A DNA stretch of 37,279 bases. Origin: a virus. Below, one piece after another: positions 1 through 7,817 of the stretch. A program made the translations under genes and the position numbers. Positions within the stretch are counted from its first letter, which is position 1, and each line of letters begins with the position of its first letter. Location: the IMG/VR virus record IMGVR_UViG_3300030389_000924, positions 1-37,279 of that record, one strand, 5' to 3'. Below the pieces are notes generated by a model that searched no databases, had not been told where the DNA came from, and saw nothing but the letters and a program-made list of their open reading frames with translations.

Positions 1-383
1 GATACCCTATGAATAAGATTTACGTTTACCCAGATGCTAGTGGAGGAAACAGGAGTACAAATGCGAGTCAGACAGACATTGAGATACTTTCTGGATATGG
101 TTTCAGCAATCAAAGCCCCAGAAGTAACCCACCAGTTAGAGACAGGATCGCTTCCGTACAGGCTTTACTATGTAACGGCAAAGGGGAAAGCCGTTTACAA
201 ATCCATGCCAGTTGCAGAAAGCTAATCGAATCAATGGAACTTCAGTCATACAACGAAAAGGGAGAGCCTGATAAAGAATCTGGCTATGACCATATGGCTG
301 ATGCTGTTGGTTATTTAATATGGCGTGAGTTCAATCCATTATTTGCAAGGTCGGGCAAACCTACAGGGATTAGAATATATTAA
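1..383 (+). CDS. terL: Terminase large subunit, C-terminal nuclease fragment (5' truncated)
   Basis: This is the end of the packaging motor: the RNase H-like nuclease that cuts concatemeric phage DNA. The open frame runs from position 3 with no start, so the ATG at 9 is an internal methionine. Visible acidic motifs are IYVYPDASGG, the usual first metal-binding Asp followed by a GNRST-like turn, and near the end GYDHMADAVGYLIW, the usual terminal Asp pair of terminase nucleases. About 125 residues remain. The ATPase half of the same gene lies at 36647-37279. The portal gene follows after 27 bases, the standard order. Family assignment comes from motifs and context; the truncation is caused by the window edge. 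Confidence 0.85.
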   Translation, partial: YPMNKIYVYPDASGGNRSTNASQTDIEILSGYGFSNQSPRSNPPVRDRIASVQALLCNGKGESRLQIHASCRKLIESMELQSYNEKGEPDKESGYDHMADAVGYLIWREFNPLFARSGKPTGIRIY

Positions 384-410
384 GATCATGGTATTATTGA
401 GGGTAAAATT

Positions 411-1829
411 GTGTACAGCTCACTAAATATTTATAACCAACCTGTAACCGTAGCTCCTACAACAGTTGTAAGCCCAAATGCAGCCTATCAACGCATGGCA
501 CAATTTTGGGATTTAATAGCAGATTTGAAGGAAGGCACATATAAAATTAGATCCGAGCATAGAAAATATTTACCACAGTTAGAAAGAGAAGTAGATGATA
601 GTTATGATCGCAGACTTGCAAGATCAACAGTAGTTCCATATCTACAAAGAATAGAAAAAATGCTGTCAGGTATGTTGGTTAGAAAGCCAGTAAGACTTGA
701 TGATGTTTCTGATCTGGTAAGAGAACAGCTATTTGATGTAGACCTAGAAGGCAATGACTTAAACATTTGGCTATATCAGACTGCCAGAACTGTTGTTTCA
801 TTTGGGCATTGTGGTGTTTTGGTAGATGCACCAAAGGAAGGAGAGAAAGCAAGGCCATATTGGGTAACATATAAGCCATCAGACATTTTAGGTTGGAGGA
901 CTGAGATCATAGATGGAATGAGAGTTCTTACACAGGTACGTTTGTTAGAAAAGGTTGTTGAACCAGATGGAGCTTATGGTGAGAAAAACATCACACAGGT
1001 CAGGGTTTTAGAGCGTGGTAGATATGAGATTCATAGGAAAGATGATAAGAAGGGCGAATATAAATTGTTTGAAGAAGGTGAAATGAGTCTTAAGGACAAG
1101 ATTCCTTTTGCAGTAGCTTATTCCAACAGAGTTGGATTCTATGAAAGCCGCAGTCCTTTGTATGACATTGCAGAACTCAACCTTAAGCATTATCAGATTC
1201 AGTCTGATTTGGACAACATATTACACATCAGTTCTGTTCCTTTACTTGCAGTCTTTGGCTATCCAAATGCAGATGAAATAACAACAGGGCCAAGTGAGGC
1301 ATTATCATTGCCACCTGAGTCACGCATGGAATATATCAGCCCATCAGGAGACAGCTATGACAGTCAGTTCAAAAGGCTTGATGACATAAAAGAACAGATC
1401 AATACTTTGTCATTGGCTGCGGTGCTTGGTCAAAAATTAGTGGGAGAAACAGCGGAAGCCAAGAGAATAGATAGGTCGCAGAATGACAGCACAATGATGG
1501 TAGTTGCCCAGCAGATGCAAGACTTGATTGATAACTGTCTCAAGTTTCATAGTGAATATCTCAATGAACCTAATGCTGGTAGTTCTTTTGTTAATAGAGA
1601 CTTTGTAAGTTCAAGATTAGAACCACAGGAAATTCAGTCATTACTTGCATTGTTTACCTCTGGAACTATCAGTCAGGAAACATTACTGAACCAGTTATCG
1701 GCTGGAGAGATTCTTGGTGATGATTTTGATGTAGAAGATGAGATTGAAACAACGCAGAATGGAGGTTTAACAGAAAGAGAAGAACCACCAGCCCCAGCGG
1801 AGGAACCAGCGGGCACTGAGGAAGAATGA
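411..1829 (+). CDS. Portal protein (DUF4055-like)
   Basis: A 472-residue protein that would form the dodecameric portal, the channel through which TerL pumps DNA and to which the tail connector attaches. It starts at GTG 411, preceded by a GAGGG ribosome-binding sequence. The N-terminal part has the layout I associate with DUF4055 portals: YLPQLEREVDDSYDRRLARS, then a PYLQRIEKMLSGMLVRKP segment and a VSFGHCGVLVDAP core strand. The tail is acidic and proline-rich (EREEPPAPAEEPAGTEEE). It sits directly between the large terminase and the MuF gene, the normal place for a portal. Length fits the family. DUF assignment is from memory; the portal role is well supported by context. Confidence 0.85.
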   Translation: MYSSLNIYNQPVTVAPTTVVSPNAAYQRMAQFWDLIADLKEGTYKIRSEHRKYLPQLEREVDDSYDRRLARSTVVPYLQRIEKMLSGMLVRKPVRLDDVSDLVREQLFDVDLEGNDLNIWLYQTARTVVSFGHCGVLVDAPKEGEKARPYWVTYKPSDILGWRTEIIDGMRVLTQVRLLEKVVEPDGAYGEKNITQVRVLERGRYEIHRKDDKKGEYKLFEEGEMSLKDKIPFAVAYSNRVGFYESRSPLYDIAELNLKHYQIQSDLDNILHISSVPLLAVFGYPNADEITTGPSEALSLPPESRMEYISPSGDSYDSQFKRLDDIKEQINTLSLAAVLGQKLVGETAEAKRIDRSQNDSTMMVVAQQMQDLIDNCLKFHSEYLNEPNAGSSFVNRDFVSSRLEPQEIQSLLALFTSGTISQETLLNQLSAGEILGDDFDVEDEIETTQNGGLTEREEPPAPAEEPAGTEEE

Positions 1830-1832
1830 TAA

Positions 1833-4091
1833 ATGTCCACACCAGAGGTATTTTTTAGAGAAACTATTGATTTAGGTAGGTATAGCAATTCTGTCTCTAG
1901 AAAATTTGTCTCAACTTATAACGACATTATTGTTGCATCTGCAAAAAAACTAAGACAGATTGATCTAAGACAACAGGCAGCAGCAGAGGGTGTAATTGTT
2001 GCACCACAAACTAGAAAAAGGCTAAGAGCCATAATTGCTCAGTCAAAAGCAAGTTTGAATACTTGGGCTAAGACCACAACTAAGGAAATGACACAGGAGT
2101 TGCAGGGTTTGGCACTCTTACAGACTGATTTTATAAAGAATGAACTACAGAAGGTAACAGCATCAGGTGATATTCCTATTAACAGTGTTGCCGTTAGTCC
2201 TAAATATGCAGAATCATTTGTCACTACTGATCCGACTCAAGTTAACATTTTTACCAGTAAACAATTTACAGAAGATGATTTTGTAAAGTTTGGTGCTGGT
2301 AAGTTTGAACTTACTGCTAGACAAGGAGCAGCGATCACATTACCTAATGGACAAACAGTCGAGAAAGCTTTTAGAGGAATAGCAGAACGTCAGCAAGACG
2401 CATTAGCAAGGCATATTAGGCAAGGTGTGTTTTCAGGAGAGTCAACACAACAGATTGCAAGACGAATGATAGGTAGGCTTGACTTTGCACAGAAGGGAAA
2501 TGTCAGACAGATTGCAGCGGCTGGTGGTGAGGTGACAAAATTAGCTAACTATCAGGTAAGAACTATTGTAAGAACATCAATCAATCAAGTACAGAATCAG
2601 GCAAGTCAGGCGGTATATGCAGCAAATAAAAAAGTAAGTCCTAAATATGAATATGTTGCAACGCTAGACTCAAGAACAAGTGCAATATGTATGAGGCTTG
2701 ATGGCCAAGAGTTTGAATACAACAAAGGGCCAACACCTCCACAACATTTTAACTGTCGATCTACTACTGTCCCTGTGGTTGACTTTGATGGTTTGCAAAA
2801 GAAATATCCTAGTCTTGAAAAACCACCAGCGTCTGTACTTGACACAAGACCAAGTATTACAGGCAGAGTTCCGCAGGGGACAACATATGGAAACTGGCTA
2901 CTTAATCAAGATAAAAAGCTACAGATTAAGACTTTAGGTAATGAAGGCAAGGTAAATTATTTTAAGAAACTAGCAAAGAGAGAAGGATCTGGACAGGCGG
3001 CTTTGAGAAAGATGATTAGAAATGATGGAAGCGAAAGAAGTTTGAAGGACTTGGAAAGATTGTATGGCAAGCCTAGTGATATAACTATCAAGATACCAAA
3101 GCCCAAGCCTGTTGCAAAGCCTGTTGGATTTGAAAGAAGGCTAGTTGATTCAAGCCCAGAGCAATTAAGAAAAGCTGGTAAAGAACTTATGGAAGAGGTA
3201 GGAGTATTAGATGTAAATAAACTCAAAAAATTAGATGCTGAATATGTAAAAACTGCAAAGGAGGCTGCTACAAATATGGCAGCTTTAGATAAATTTGATA
3301 AAGCCAAAAATGCTTATCTAAAATACAAAGAATCTTTTACTAACAGCCTTGAAAAACTTAGAAATAAAATGCTAGATACACCTTTAAATGACACACAAAT
3401 AGATAAATTTATCAAAAATGTAAAGATTACTACTTTTAACGCTGCACAAAAAACAGAACTGCGTGGTCAACTCAATGAGTACATAAGAATGTTTAATGGT
3501 AATGGATTTGTTGATTCAGCAAATGGAATACCAGCTATAACAAAAATTGGTAAGGCATCAAGAGCATCATGCAAATTCTGGGAAGGGTCAATGACTGCAA
3601 GTGCTAGAACAAGAAAAGTTGGTTCAAAGTTTTTAAATGTTAGAAAAGCAACTACTTTCCATGAAATATCACATTCAGTAGAAGTAGCTAATCCAAAATT
3701 AAATAAATACTTGAACAAGTGGAAACTGGATAAAGGTTTTACAGATAAAGATAAAATTATTGATGCTATGCAAAATAAGAAAGCTTCTATTGTTAAAAAA
3801 CCTACAGAAAAACTTGGAAAGCCTGTATATAAACTTGAGGACATACGAAGAGGCGGCTACAGAAAAGATGAAGTAGCCCTTGTAAATGAATATATCTCAC
3901 CATATATGGGAAAGGTTTATGAGCCATACGATTTTTCTAAATTTGGTATTACTTTAGATACTGAGCCATCTGAGGTTTTATCAATGAGCATAGAAAGATT
4001 TGCTGGTACAGAGTCTATGACAAAATTACTGATGCAACACCCCGATCTTTTTGAGATTGTTGTTGGTATGTCTAGGGCAACGGGCCTATAG
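1833..4091 (+). CDS. MuF-type head protein fused to a C-terminal HEISH metallopeptidase-like domain
   Basis: A 752-residue protein, far longer than a plain MuF/SPP1 gp7 minor head protein. Residues about 1-330 form the head domain and end in the signature TLDSRTSAICMRLDGQEF...PPQHFNCRSTTVPV. A Lys/Pro-rich linker and a helical charged region follow. The C-terminal part (about 520-752) contains the zinc-binding motif H610-E611-I612-S613-H614 in the context TTFHEISHSVE, with E711 and E714 (TEPSEVLSMSIERFAG) as candidates for the third ligand. That arrangement resembles gluzincin-type peptidases. MuF proteins carrying C-terminal toxin domains are a known class; here the enzyme would be packaged in the virion and possibly injected. 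Alternatives are a virion-maturation protease or a host-targeted effector. The fold is inferred from motif spacing only. Confidence 0.75.
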   Translation: MSTPEVFFRETIDLGRYSNSVSRKFVSTYNDIIVASAKKLRQIDLRQQAAAEGVIVAPQTRKRLRAIIAQSKASLNTWAKTTTKEMTQELQGLALLQTDFIKNELQKVTASGDIPINSVAVSPKYAESFVTTDPTQVNIFTSKQFTEDDFVKFGAGKFELTARQGAAITLPNGQTVEKAFRGIAERQQDALARHIRQGVFSGESTQQIARRMIGRLDFAQKGNVRQIAAAGGEVTKLANYQVRTIVRTSINQVQNQASQAVYAANKKVSPKYEYVATLDSRTSAICMRLDGQEFEYNKGPTPPQHFNCRSTTVPVVDFDGLQKKYPSLEKPPASVLDTRPSITGRVPQGTTYGNWLLNQDKKLQIKTLGNEGKVNYFKKLAKREGSGQAALRKMIRNDGSERSLKDLERLYGKPSDITIKIPKPKPVAKPVGFERRLVDSSPEQLRKAGKELMEEVGVLDVNKLKKLDAEYVKTAKEAATNMAALDKFDKAKNAYLKYKESFTNSLEKLRNKMLDTPLNDTQIDKFIKNVKITTFNAAQKTELRGQLNEYIRMFNGNGFVDSANGIPAITKIGKASRASCKFWEGSMTASARTRKVGSKFLNVRKATTFHEISHSVEVANPKLNKYLNKWKLDKGFTDKDKIIDAMQNKKASIVKKPTEKLGKPVYKLEDIRRGGYRKDEVALVNEYISPYMGKVYEPYDFSKFGITLDTEPSEVLSMSIERFAGTESMTKLLMQHPDLFEIVVGMSRATGL

Positions 4092-4374
4092 GATAGCCTG
4101 ATGAATAACTTTTTAATTCTTCGATAGCTTGTACTCTTGATTTTTCTGGGATTTTTACATTGCTGAATCCCACTGAATCCATAGCCGCACTGATAACGTC
4201 TGCAATGTCACAGTCATCTTTATCAAACAAATGGCCATGTATGCCATATAAACCCATTTCTACATCATTATTCCAGAAATCAACAGCCCTTTGATTACCA
4301 ACAGCCTTTGCTGTTTGTTTAGAATGTTGTATTTCAATATCCCCTAGTGGGGTGGTGATAGTTATAGTAAGCAT
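4072..4374 (-). CDS. Unknown 100-residue protein convergent with the MuF-peptidase gene; candidate immunity protein
   Basis: The only leftward gene inside the head operon. It overlaps the 3' end of the MuF-peptidase gene tail to tail by 20 bases and faces a stretch without any rightward gene, so it is not a coding shadow. The product is small and acidic (SKQTAKAVGNQRAVDFWNND, GLYGIHGHLFDKDDCDIADV). I see no signal peptide or membrane segment, and I do not recognise the family. Acidic composition, single-gene size and pairing with a putative toxin-like domain fit an immunity protein, but that is inference. No clear Shine-Dalgarno lies before the ATG at 4374. Its start is only 15 bases from the rightward gene at 4390, so any promoter must overlap that gene. 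Confidence 0.6.
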   Translation of the reverse strand: MLTITITTPLGDIEIQHSKQTAKAVGNQRAVDFWNNDVEMGLYGIHGHLFDKDDCDIADVISAAMDSVGFSNVKIPEKSRVQAIEELKSYSSGYPIGPLP

Positions 4375-4389
4375 AGTTGTAGTTTAGTT

Positions 4390-4521
4390 ATGCCACTTAA
4401 AAAAGGCAAATCACAAAAGACTATCTCTGGCAACATTCGTTTGCTGATGAAAGAAGGCAAAACATTAAAGCAAGCACAAGCAATCGCTTTATCAACTGCT
4501 AAAAAACGTAAAAAGAAGTAA
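4390..4521 (+). CDS. Small basic phage protein (43 aa)
   Basis: Encodes MPLKKGKSQKTISGNIRLLM..., ending in KKRKKK, 43 residues. It resembles short phage proteins beginning MPLKKGKS-TIS-NI that sit near head genes in many phages; their function is unknown to me. The central part is probably an amphipathic helix (EGKTLKQAQAIALSTAKK). It opens a run of seven small genes between MuF and scaffold. The strongly positive charge suggests nucleic-acid contact, which is inference. Confidence 0.65.
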   Translation: MPLKKGKSQKTISGNIRLLMKEGKTLKQAQAIALSTAKKRKKK

Positions 4522-4545
4522 TATAAAGTCAGTTACTTTTTTGTC

Positions 4546-4617
4546 ATGCCTTCACACTACGGATCAATGAAGCCAAAAGGAACAAAGAAAAAAAAGAAAA
4601 AAGGAGGTAAAAAATAA
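4546..4617 (+). CDS. Lysine-rich micro-ORF (23 aa)
   Basis: A 23-residue reading frame, MPSHYGSMKPKGTKKKKKKG plus GKK. Its stop overlaps the next start (TAATG). The AAGGAGG at 4601-4607 inside this frame is an ideal ribosome-binding site, nine bases before the next ATG at 4617, so this frame may couple translation of its neighbour as well as make a peptide. Its own start is preceded by the TAATATA...TTTTTTG leader seen before several other genes here. Similar Lys/Gly micro-proteins occur in phage head regions as far as I recall. Reality of the peptide is moderately supported. Confidence 0.5.
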   Translation: MPSHYGSMKPKGTKKKKKKGGKK

Positions 4618-4790
4618 TGGGTTATAAATTTACAGTACAGGGCAAAGAAACTGTTTCTGTAGAAAATGATTTCTCTAAAATGTCTAAACTTGAGTTAGAA
4701 GAGTTTGGTCGTACTATTGGTATTGAGCTTGACAGAAGGCTCAGTAAACCTAATCTTATTAAACAATTAGAGGAAGCTGTTGGTGGCTAG
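4617..4790 (+). CDS. Small hypothetical protein, HeH/SAP-like helix pair (57 aa)
   Basis: Encodes 57 residues beginning MGYKFTVQGKETVSVENDFS. The C-terminal half (MSKLELEEFGRTIGIELDRR followed by SKPNLIKQLEEAV) has the helix-extension-helix pattern of short HeH/SAP-type nucleic-acid-binding modules. The best Shine-Dalgarno in the region (AAGGAGG, nine-base spacing) precedes it. Start overlaps the upstream stop and its own end overlaps the next gene by eight bases. Unlike its neighbours it is not strongly basic. The domain suggestion comes from pattern only. Confidence 0.65.
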   Translation: MGYKFTVQGKETVSVENDFSKMSKLELEEFGRTIGIELDRRLSKPNLIKQLEEAVGG

Positions 4791-5010
4791 ACGCTTTAAA
4801 AAAGTACCAAAGGACAAAAAAACTGGTGTCGCAAAGAAATATCTTAGCGGTGCTAAAAATAAAAGTGCAAAAGCGGCAGAAATAAAAAGAACTGCCGAAG
4901 CTTACAGAAAAGGGGAGTATATTGATATAAAGGCAGTATCCAAATCACGCACAAAACAAGATGGCTCCAAAAAGAAAACCACTGTCCGCCGCCGTAGAAA
5001 AAAGTCTTAG
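4783..5010 (+). CDS. Basic hypothetical protein with KYLSGAKN motif (75 aa)
   Basis: A 75-residue protein starting at GTG 4783 (a TTG lies one codon earlier). The sequence runs VARRFKKVPKDKKTGVAKKY then LSGAKNKSAKAAEIKRTAEA, and ends in a run of Arg/Lys (VRRRRKKS). Short phage proteins with this PKKYLSGAKNRS-type core are common next to head genes; I know no function. It overlaps the upstream gene by eight bases and the downstream gene by 50 bases in another frame, so the arginine-rich tail and the next protein's start share DNA. The high positive charge suggests DNA contact in the capsid (inference). Confidence 0.7.
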   Translation: MARRFKKVPKDKKTGVAKKYLSGAKNKSAKAAEIKRTAEAYRKGEYIDIKAVSKSRTKQDGSKKKTTVRRRRKKS

Positions 5011-5206
5011 GGCAAAAGCAGAAAAGTCAAGATTTACATATCGTCAGCTTGCAGCCGTCTATAGGCGTGGGCAAGGTGCTTACTTGTCTAGCGGATCAAG
5101 AAATGTTCCTATGGGTGCGTGGGCAATGGGCAGAGTCAACAGTTTTATCTCTGGAAAAGGCGGAGCAAGAAAAGCAGATGCTGATTTGTTGAGGAAAAAG
5201 AAATGA
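4961..5206 (+). CDS. Small basic phage protein with MGAWAMGRVNSFI core (81 aa)
   Basis: An 81-residue protein beginning MAPKRKPLSAAVEKSLRAKA. Its conserved-looking core is GSRNVPMGAWAMGRVNSFIS followed by GKGGARKADADLL, which I recognise from short proteins in marine phage genomes without a known function. It begins 50 bases inside the preceding gene in a different frame and ends with an ATGA overlap into the next gene. No good ribosome-binding site is visible, so translational coupling is likely. Positive net charge, like its neighbours. Confidence 0.7.
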   Translation: MAPKRKPLSAAVEKSLRAKAEKSRFTYRQLAAVYRRGQGAYLSSGSRNVPMGAWAMGRVNSFISGKGGARKADADLLRKKK

Positions 5207-5358
5207 GACTGACTACCAGACAAAAGAACACACTTGCAAAGCATCAAAAGGCTCATGGTCACACAAAGGCGCATATGGAATATATGAAACGCAAGATGAG
5301 AGAAGGAGTTTCATTTACAGAAGCTCATAATATGGCAATGAAGAGGAAAGGTAAATGA
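5203..5358 (+). CDS. Small basic hypothetical protein (51 aa)
   Basis: Encodes 51 residues, beginning MRLTTRQKNTLAKHQKAHGH. It is rich in His, Lys and Met with an amphipathic helix (KAHMEYMKRKMREGVSFTEA). Both ends overlap neighbours by four bases (ATGA), the signature of coupled translation. Similar short HxxxH-rich phage proteins are known to me only as hypotheticals. The paired histidines could suggest metal binding, but no proper zinc-finger spacing is visible. Confidence 0.65.
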   Translation: MRLTTRQKNTLAKHQKAHGHTKAHMEYMKRKMREGVSFTEAHNMAMKRKGK

Positions 5359-5636
5359 GTGATCCTAGACTTAAAAGATTTGGATTAGCTGGTTTTAACA
5401 AACCAAAGAGAACCCCATCACACCCAACAAAGAGTCACGTTGTTTTGGCAAAAGAAGGTGATAAGGTCAAACTTATAAGGTTTGGTATGCAGGGAGCAAA
5501 GAATAAACCGCCAAGAAAAGGAGAATCAGACGCAGATAAAGCAAAACGCAAGAGTTTTAAGGCTAGACACGCTAAAAATATTGCAAAAGGCAAAATGTCA
5601 GCAGCTTTTTGGGCAGACAGGACAAAGTGGAGCTAA
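5355..5636 (+). CDS. Conserved basic phage protein, DUF6321-like (93 aa)
   Basis: A 93-residue protein with the readable blocks DPRLKRFGLAGFNKPKRTPS, HPTKSHVVLAKEGDKVKLIR, FGMQGAKNKPPRKGES and a C-terminal SFKARHAKNIAKGKMSAAFW. I know this pattern from many marine phages; I believe it is the family labelled DUF6321, whose function is undescribed. It is the last of the small-gene run before the scaffold gene. It starts with an ATGA overlap and is followed by 29 bases of AT-rich sequence carrying a TAATATT and U-rich leader. Confidence 0.75.
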   Translation: MSDPRLKRFGLAGFNKPKRTPSHPTKSHVVLAKEGDKVKLIRFGMQGAKNKPPRKGESDADKAKRKSFKARHAKNIAKGKMSAAFWADRTKWS

Positions 5637-5665
5637 TATTGTGAATAATTGTAAATTTTTTATTT

Positions 5666-6334
5666 ATGGCAGACGAAGTAATCAAGCCTGATAACTCAGC
5701 AGAAATGGCTGCATTGAAGGCTGAAGTTGAAAGACTAAGAAAATCTAATAGTGAAATATTAGATGATTACAAGAAAGCTAAGGAAGCTGCAAAAGCTGTA
5801 CCTCAAGATGTAGATGTAAACGCTTTGATTGCTTTCAAGCAAAAAAAAGAACAGGAAGAGCTTGAAGCTAAAGGTAGATATGAAGAGGCTACAGAAAAAT
5901 TAGCAACTCAGTACAGAGAGGCAGAGCAACAGCAAAAACAAAAGATCGAACAATTATTGGCTGAGAAGAGACAGCTAGAAGTTGAAGCTCCAGCAGTAAC
6001 AGCACTTGCTGATGTTGTACATGATCCTCAATATGTTTTGAGCCGTATTAGTAAGGATCAGCTTGCTAGAGAAGCAGATGGAACAGTTGTTGTTGTTGAT
6101 GGCTATAACAGAACACCAGTTAAAGAATGGGCAATGTCTCAAATGCCTCAATGGGTGCAAAAAAATCCAAGACCACAAGGCGGTGGAGCTACGACAACAA
6201 AGGTACAGACTGAGTTTGTTTCTAATGATAAAAACCCATTTGCACCTGATTCATTCAACCTTACAGAGCAAGCTAGGTTATACAGAACAGATATTAATAA
6301 ATATAATATGCTCAAAAACGCAGTTACAGGTTAG
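5666..6334 (+). CDS. Putative head scaffold protein
   Basis: A 222-residue protein lying just before the major capsid gene, where siphoviruses encode their scaffold. Residues about 10-115 are an almost continuous charged coiled coil (AALKAEVERLRKSNSEILDD, YREAEQQQKQKIEQLLAEKR). The C-terminal part is Pro/Gly-rich and ends in FNLTEQARLYRTDINKYNML, likely the segment that contacts capsid subunits. This layout matches scaffold and minor structural GP20-like proteins. No serine-protease motif is seen, so the protein is probably not a scaffold-protease fusion. Translation starts without a Shine-Dalgarno after a TTTTTTATTT leader. Confidence 0.75.
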   Translation: MADEVIKPDNSAEMAALKAEVERLRKSNSEILDDYKKAKEAAKAVPQDVDVNALIAFKQKKEQEELEAKGRYEEATEKLATQYREAEQQQKQKIEQLLAEKRQLEVEAPAVTALADVVHDPQYVLSRISKDQLAREADGTVVVVDGYNRTPVKEWAMSQMPQWVQKNPRPQGGGATTTKVQTEFVSNDKNPFAPDSFNLTEQARLYRTDINKYNMLKNAVTG

Positions 6335-6345
6335 TATATAAACAA

Positions 6346-6376
6346 CGTGGTTGTGCCATGTCAGAGGTTGTGCCTC
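6346..6376 (+). promoter_or_regulatory. Tandem stem-loops with identical loops upstream of the capsid gene
   Basis: Two hairpins lie side by side in the 67-base gap between scaffold and major capsid genes. The first pairs 6346-6350 with 6356-6360 (CGTGG/CCATG, one G-T wobble). The second pairs 6364-6367 with 6373-6376 (GAGG/CCTC). Both expose the same five-base loop TTGTG closed by GG/CC. The mRNA leader of the most abundant virion protein is a plausible site for a protein or stability element; the function is inferred. Confidence 0.45.
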
Positions 6377-6401
6377 GAAGTAAACATATCTATTAATTCA
6401 C

Positions 6402-7439
6402 ATGGCGACAGTTCGCAGTGATTTAATTATTCCAGAGGTGTTTACACCCTACTTAATTGAGGCTACTACTCAGACAGATAGCTTTCTACAAAGTGGGGTT
6501 GTGCAACCTTTGGCAGAGTTAAATCTATCTTCCACCGCTGGTGGCGACTTTGTAAAAATACCTTTTTATAAAGCAAACTTAACAGGAGATTTTGAGGTTC
6601 TTTCAGATTCAACTTCATTAACTCCATCTAAAATCCAAGCTGATAACCAGATCGCTGCTGTTCTTCACAGAGGTCGTGCTTTCAGTTCTAGAGATTTAGC
6701 TAGTCTTGCAGTTGGTAGCAGTACAGATCCAATGGCTGCCATTGCTCAAAAAATGGCTGCATATGTAAACAACCAGAAACAGAAGGACTTATATTCTTGC
6801 TTAACTGGTGCTTTTGGTTCTATCAATGCAAACTCAAGCAGTTCTGCATTGTTTGATCTAACTATTGATTCTGAGTCAGGTGATACACCAACAGCGTTAA
6901 GCCCTAGACACGTTGCAAAAGCTCAATCATTACTAGGCGATCAAGGCGGTAAGCTCACAACAATCGCAATGCACAGCAAAGTGTATTACGACCTAGTTGA
7001 AAGAAGAGCAGTTGATTTTGTATTAGCTACTGACATCAATGGTGGCGGTGCTACAGCATCTGGTGGTTCTATCCAGAACGCATTTGGTAGCCCAACAGTT
7101 CCAACATTCATGGGTTTAAGAGTTATCGTTTCTGACGATATTCCTACAACAGGCTCTGGATCATCAACTGAGTATTCAGTATTTATGTTCACTGCTGGTG
7201 CTGTTGTTACTGGTGAGCAAGCTCCGATCAGAACACAGACTGACAGAGACATCCTTGCACTTGAGGAAGCAATGGCTGTTGACCTTCACTACATCTACCA
7301 TCCAGTAGGTTTGAAGTATGCAGTAACAACTGTTAATCCAAACAGATCAGTTCTTGAAACTGTAGGCTCTTGGTCGAAAGTCTATGAAACAAAGAATATC
7401 GGTATCGTAAGAGCTACCGTTGTTTCTAATAACGACTAG
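6402..7439 (+). CDS. Major capsid protein (HK97 fold expected)
   Basis: A 345-residue protein that would build the icosahedral shell. It follows the scaffold gene, has the size of an HK97-fold capsid protein, and reads like one: an N-terminal arm (LIIPEVFTPYLIEATTQTDS), a GGDFVKIPFYKANLTGDFEV strand pair, a spine-helix region (DPMAAIAQKMAAYVNNQKQK) and A-domain-like strands (GKLTTIAMHSKVYYDLVERR, EYSVFMFTAGAVVTGEQAPI). No prohead protease gene lies nearby and the N-terminus shows no long delta domain, so maturation cleavage may be absent. Codons look more GC-rich than in the tail genes, consistent with high expression. Family assignment is by pattern and position. Confidence 0.85.
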   Translation: MATVRSDLIIPEVFTPYLIEATTQTDSFLQSGVVQPLAELNLSSTAGGDFVKIPFYKANLTGDFEVLSDSTSLTPSKIQADNQIAAVLHRGRAFSSRDLASLAVGSSTDPMAAIAQKMAAYVNNQKQKDLYSCLTGAFGSINANSSSSALFDLTIDSESGDTPTALSPRHVAKAQSLLGDQGGKLTTIAMHSKVYYDLVERRAVDFVLATDINGGGATASGGSIQNAFGSPTVPTFMGLRVIVSDDIPTTGSGSSTEYSVFMFTAGAVVTGEQAPIRTQTDRDILALEEAMAVDLHYIYHPVGLKYAVTTVNPNRSVLETVGSWSKVYETKNIGIVRATVVSNND

Positions 7440-7451
7440 AGGTAATTAATC

Positions 7452-7817
7452 ATGCCATCTTTATTTGATGTAACTGCTGGGTCTTTAGTAGGCCCAACAA
7501 CAGGCGGCACTGTAACTCAGGCCACTGACAAATCAACAGGTGTAACTCTAAACACAGAGTCTGGTCAAATCACAATGAACAACGCAGCTTTAGCGGCTGC
7601 GGCAGAAGTAACTTTCACAGTAACAAATAGCAAGATCGCAGCAACAGACGTTGTTGTGGCTTGTCATGGATCTGGTGGAACTGCTGGTTCATATTTAGTA
7701 AACGCCAACACAATGGCATCAGGATCTTTCAAAGTGACTGTTGCTAACGTAAGCGGTAGCGGACTAAGTGAAGCGATTGTAATTAACTTTGTTGCTCTCA
7801 AGGGTGCTTCAAGTTAA
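7452..7817 (+). CDS. Putative head decoration protein (121 aa)
   Basis: A 121-residue, Thr/Ser/Ala-rich, all-beta-looking protein immediately after the capsid gene. Recognisable blocks are TDKSTGVTLNTESGQITMNN, AAEVTFTVTNSKIAATDVVV and GSFKVTVANVSGSGLSEAIV. Proteins of this type recur next to capsid genes or in fibre loci of marine phages and are annotated as structural. The GGTAGSYLVNANTM segment is typical. Decoration or head-fibre function is inference from position and composition. Its stop overlaps the next start (TAATG). Confidence 0.6.
   Translation: MPSLFDVTAGSLVGPTTGGTVTQATDKSTGVTLNTESGQITMNNAALAAAAEVTFTVTNSKIAATDVVVACHGSGGTAGSYLVNANTMASGSFKVTVANVSGSGLSEAIVINFVALKGASS

Noticed and set aside
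2957-3844. Long leftward frames opposite the MuF-peptidase gene.
   Set aside because: Hydrophobic, Ser/Leu-rich antisense shadows without starts or neighbours; the + frame has strong motifs.
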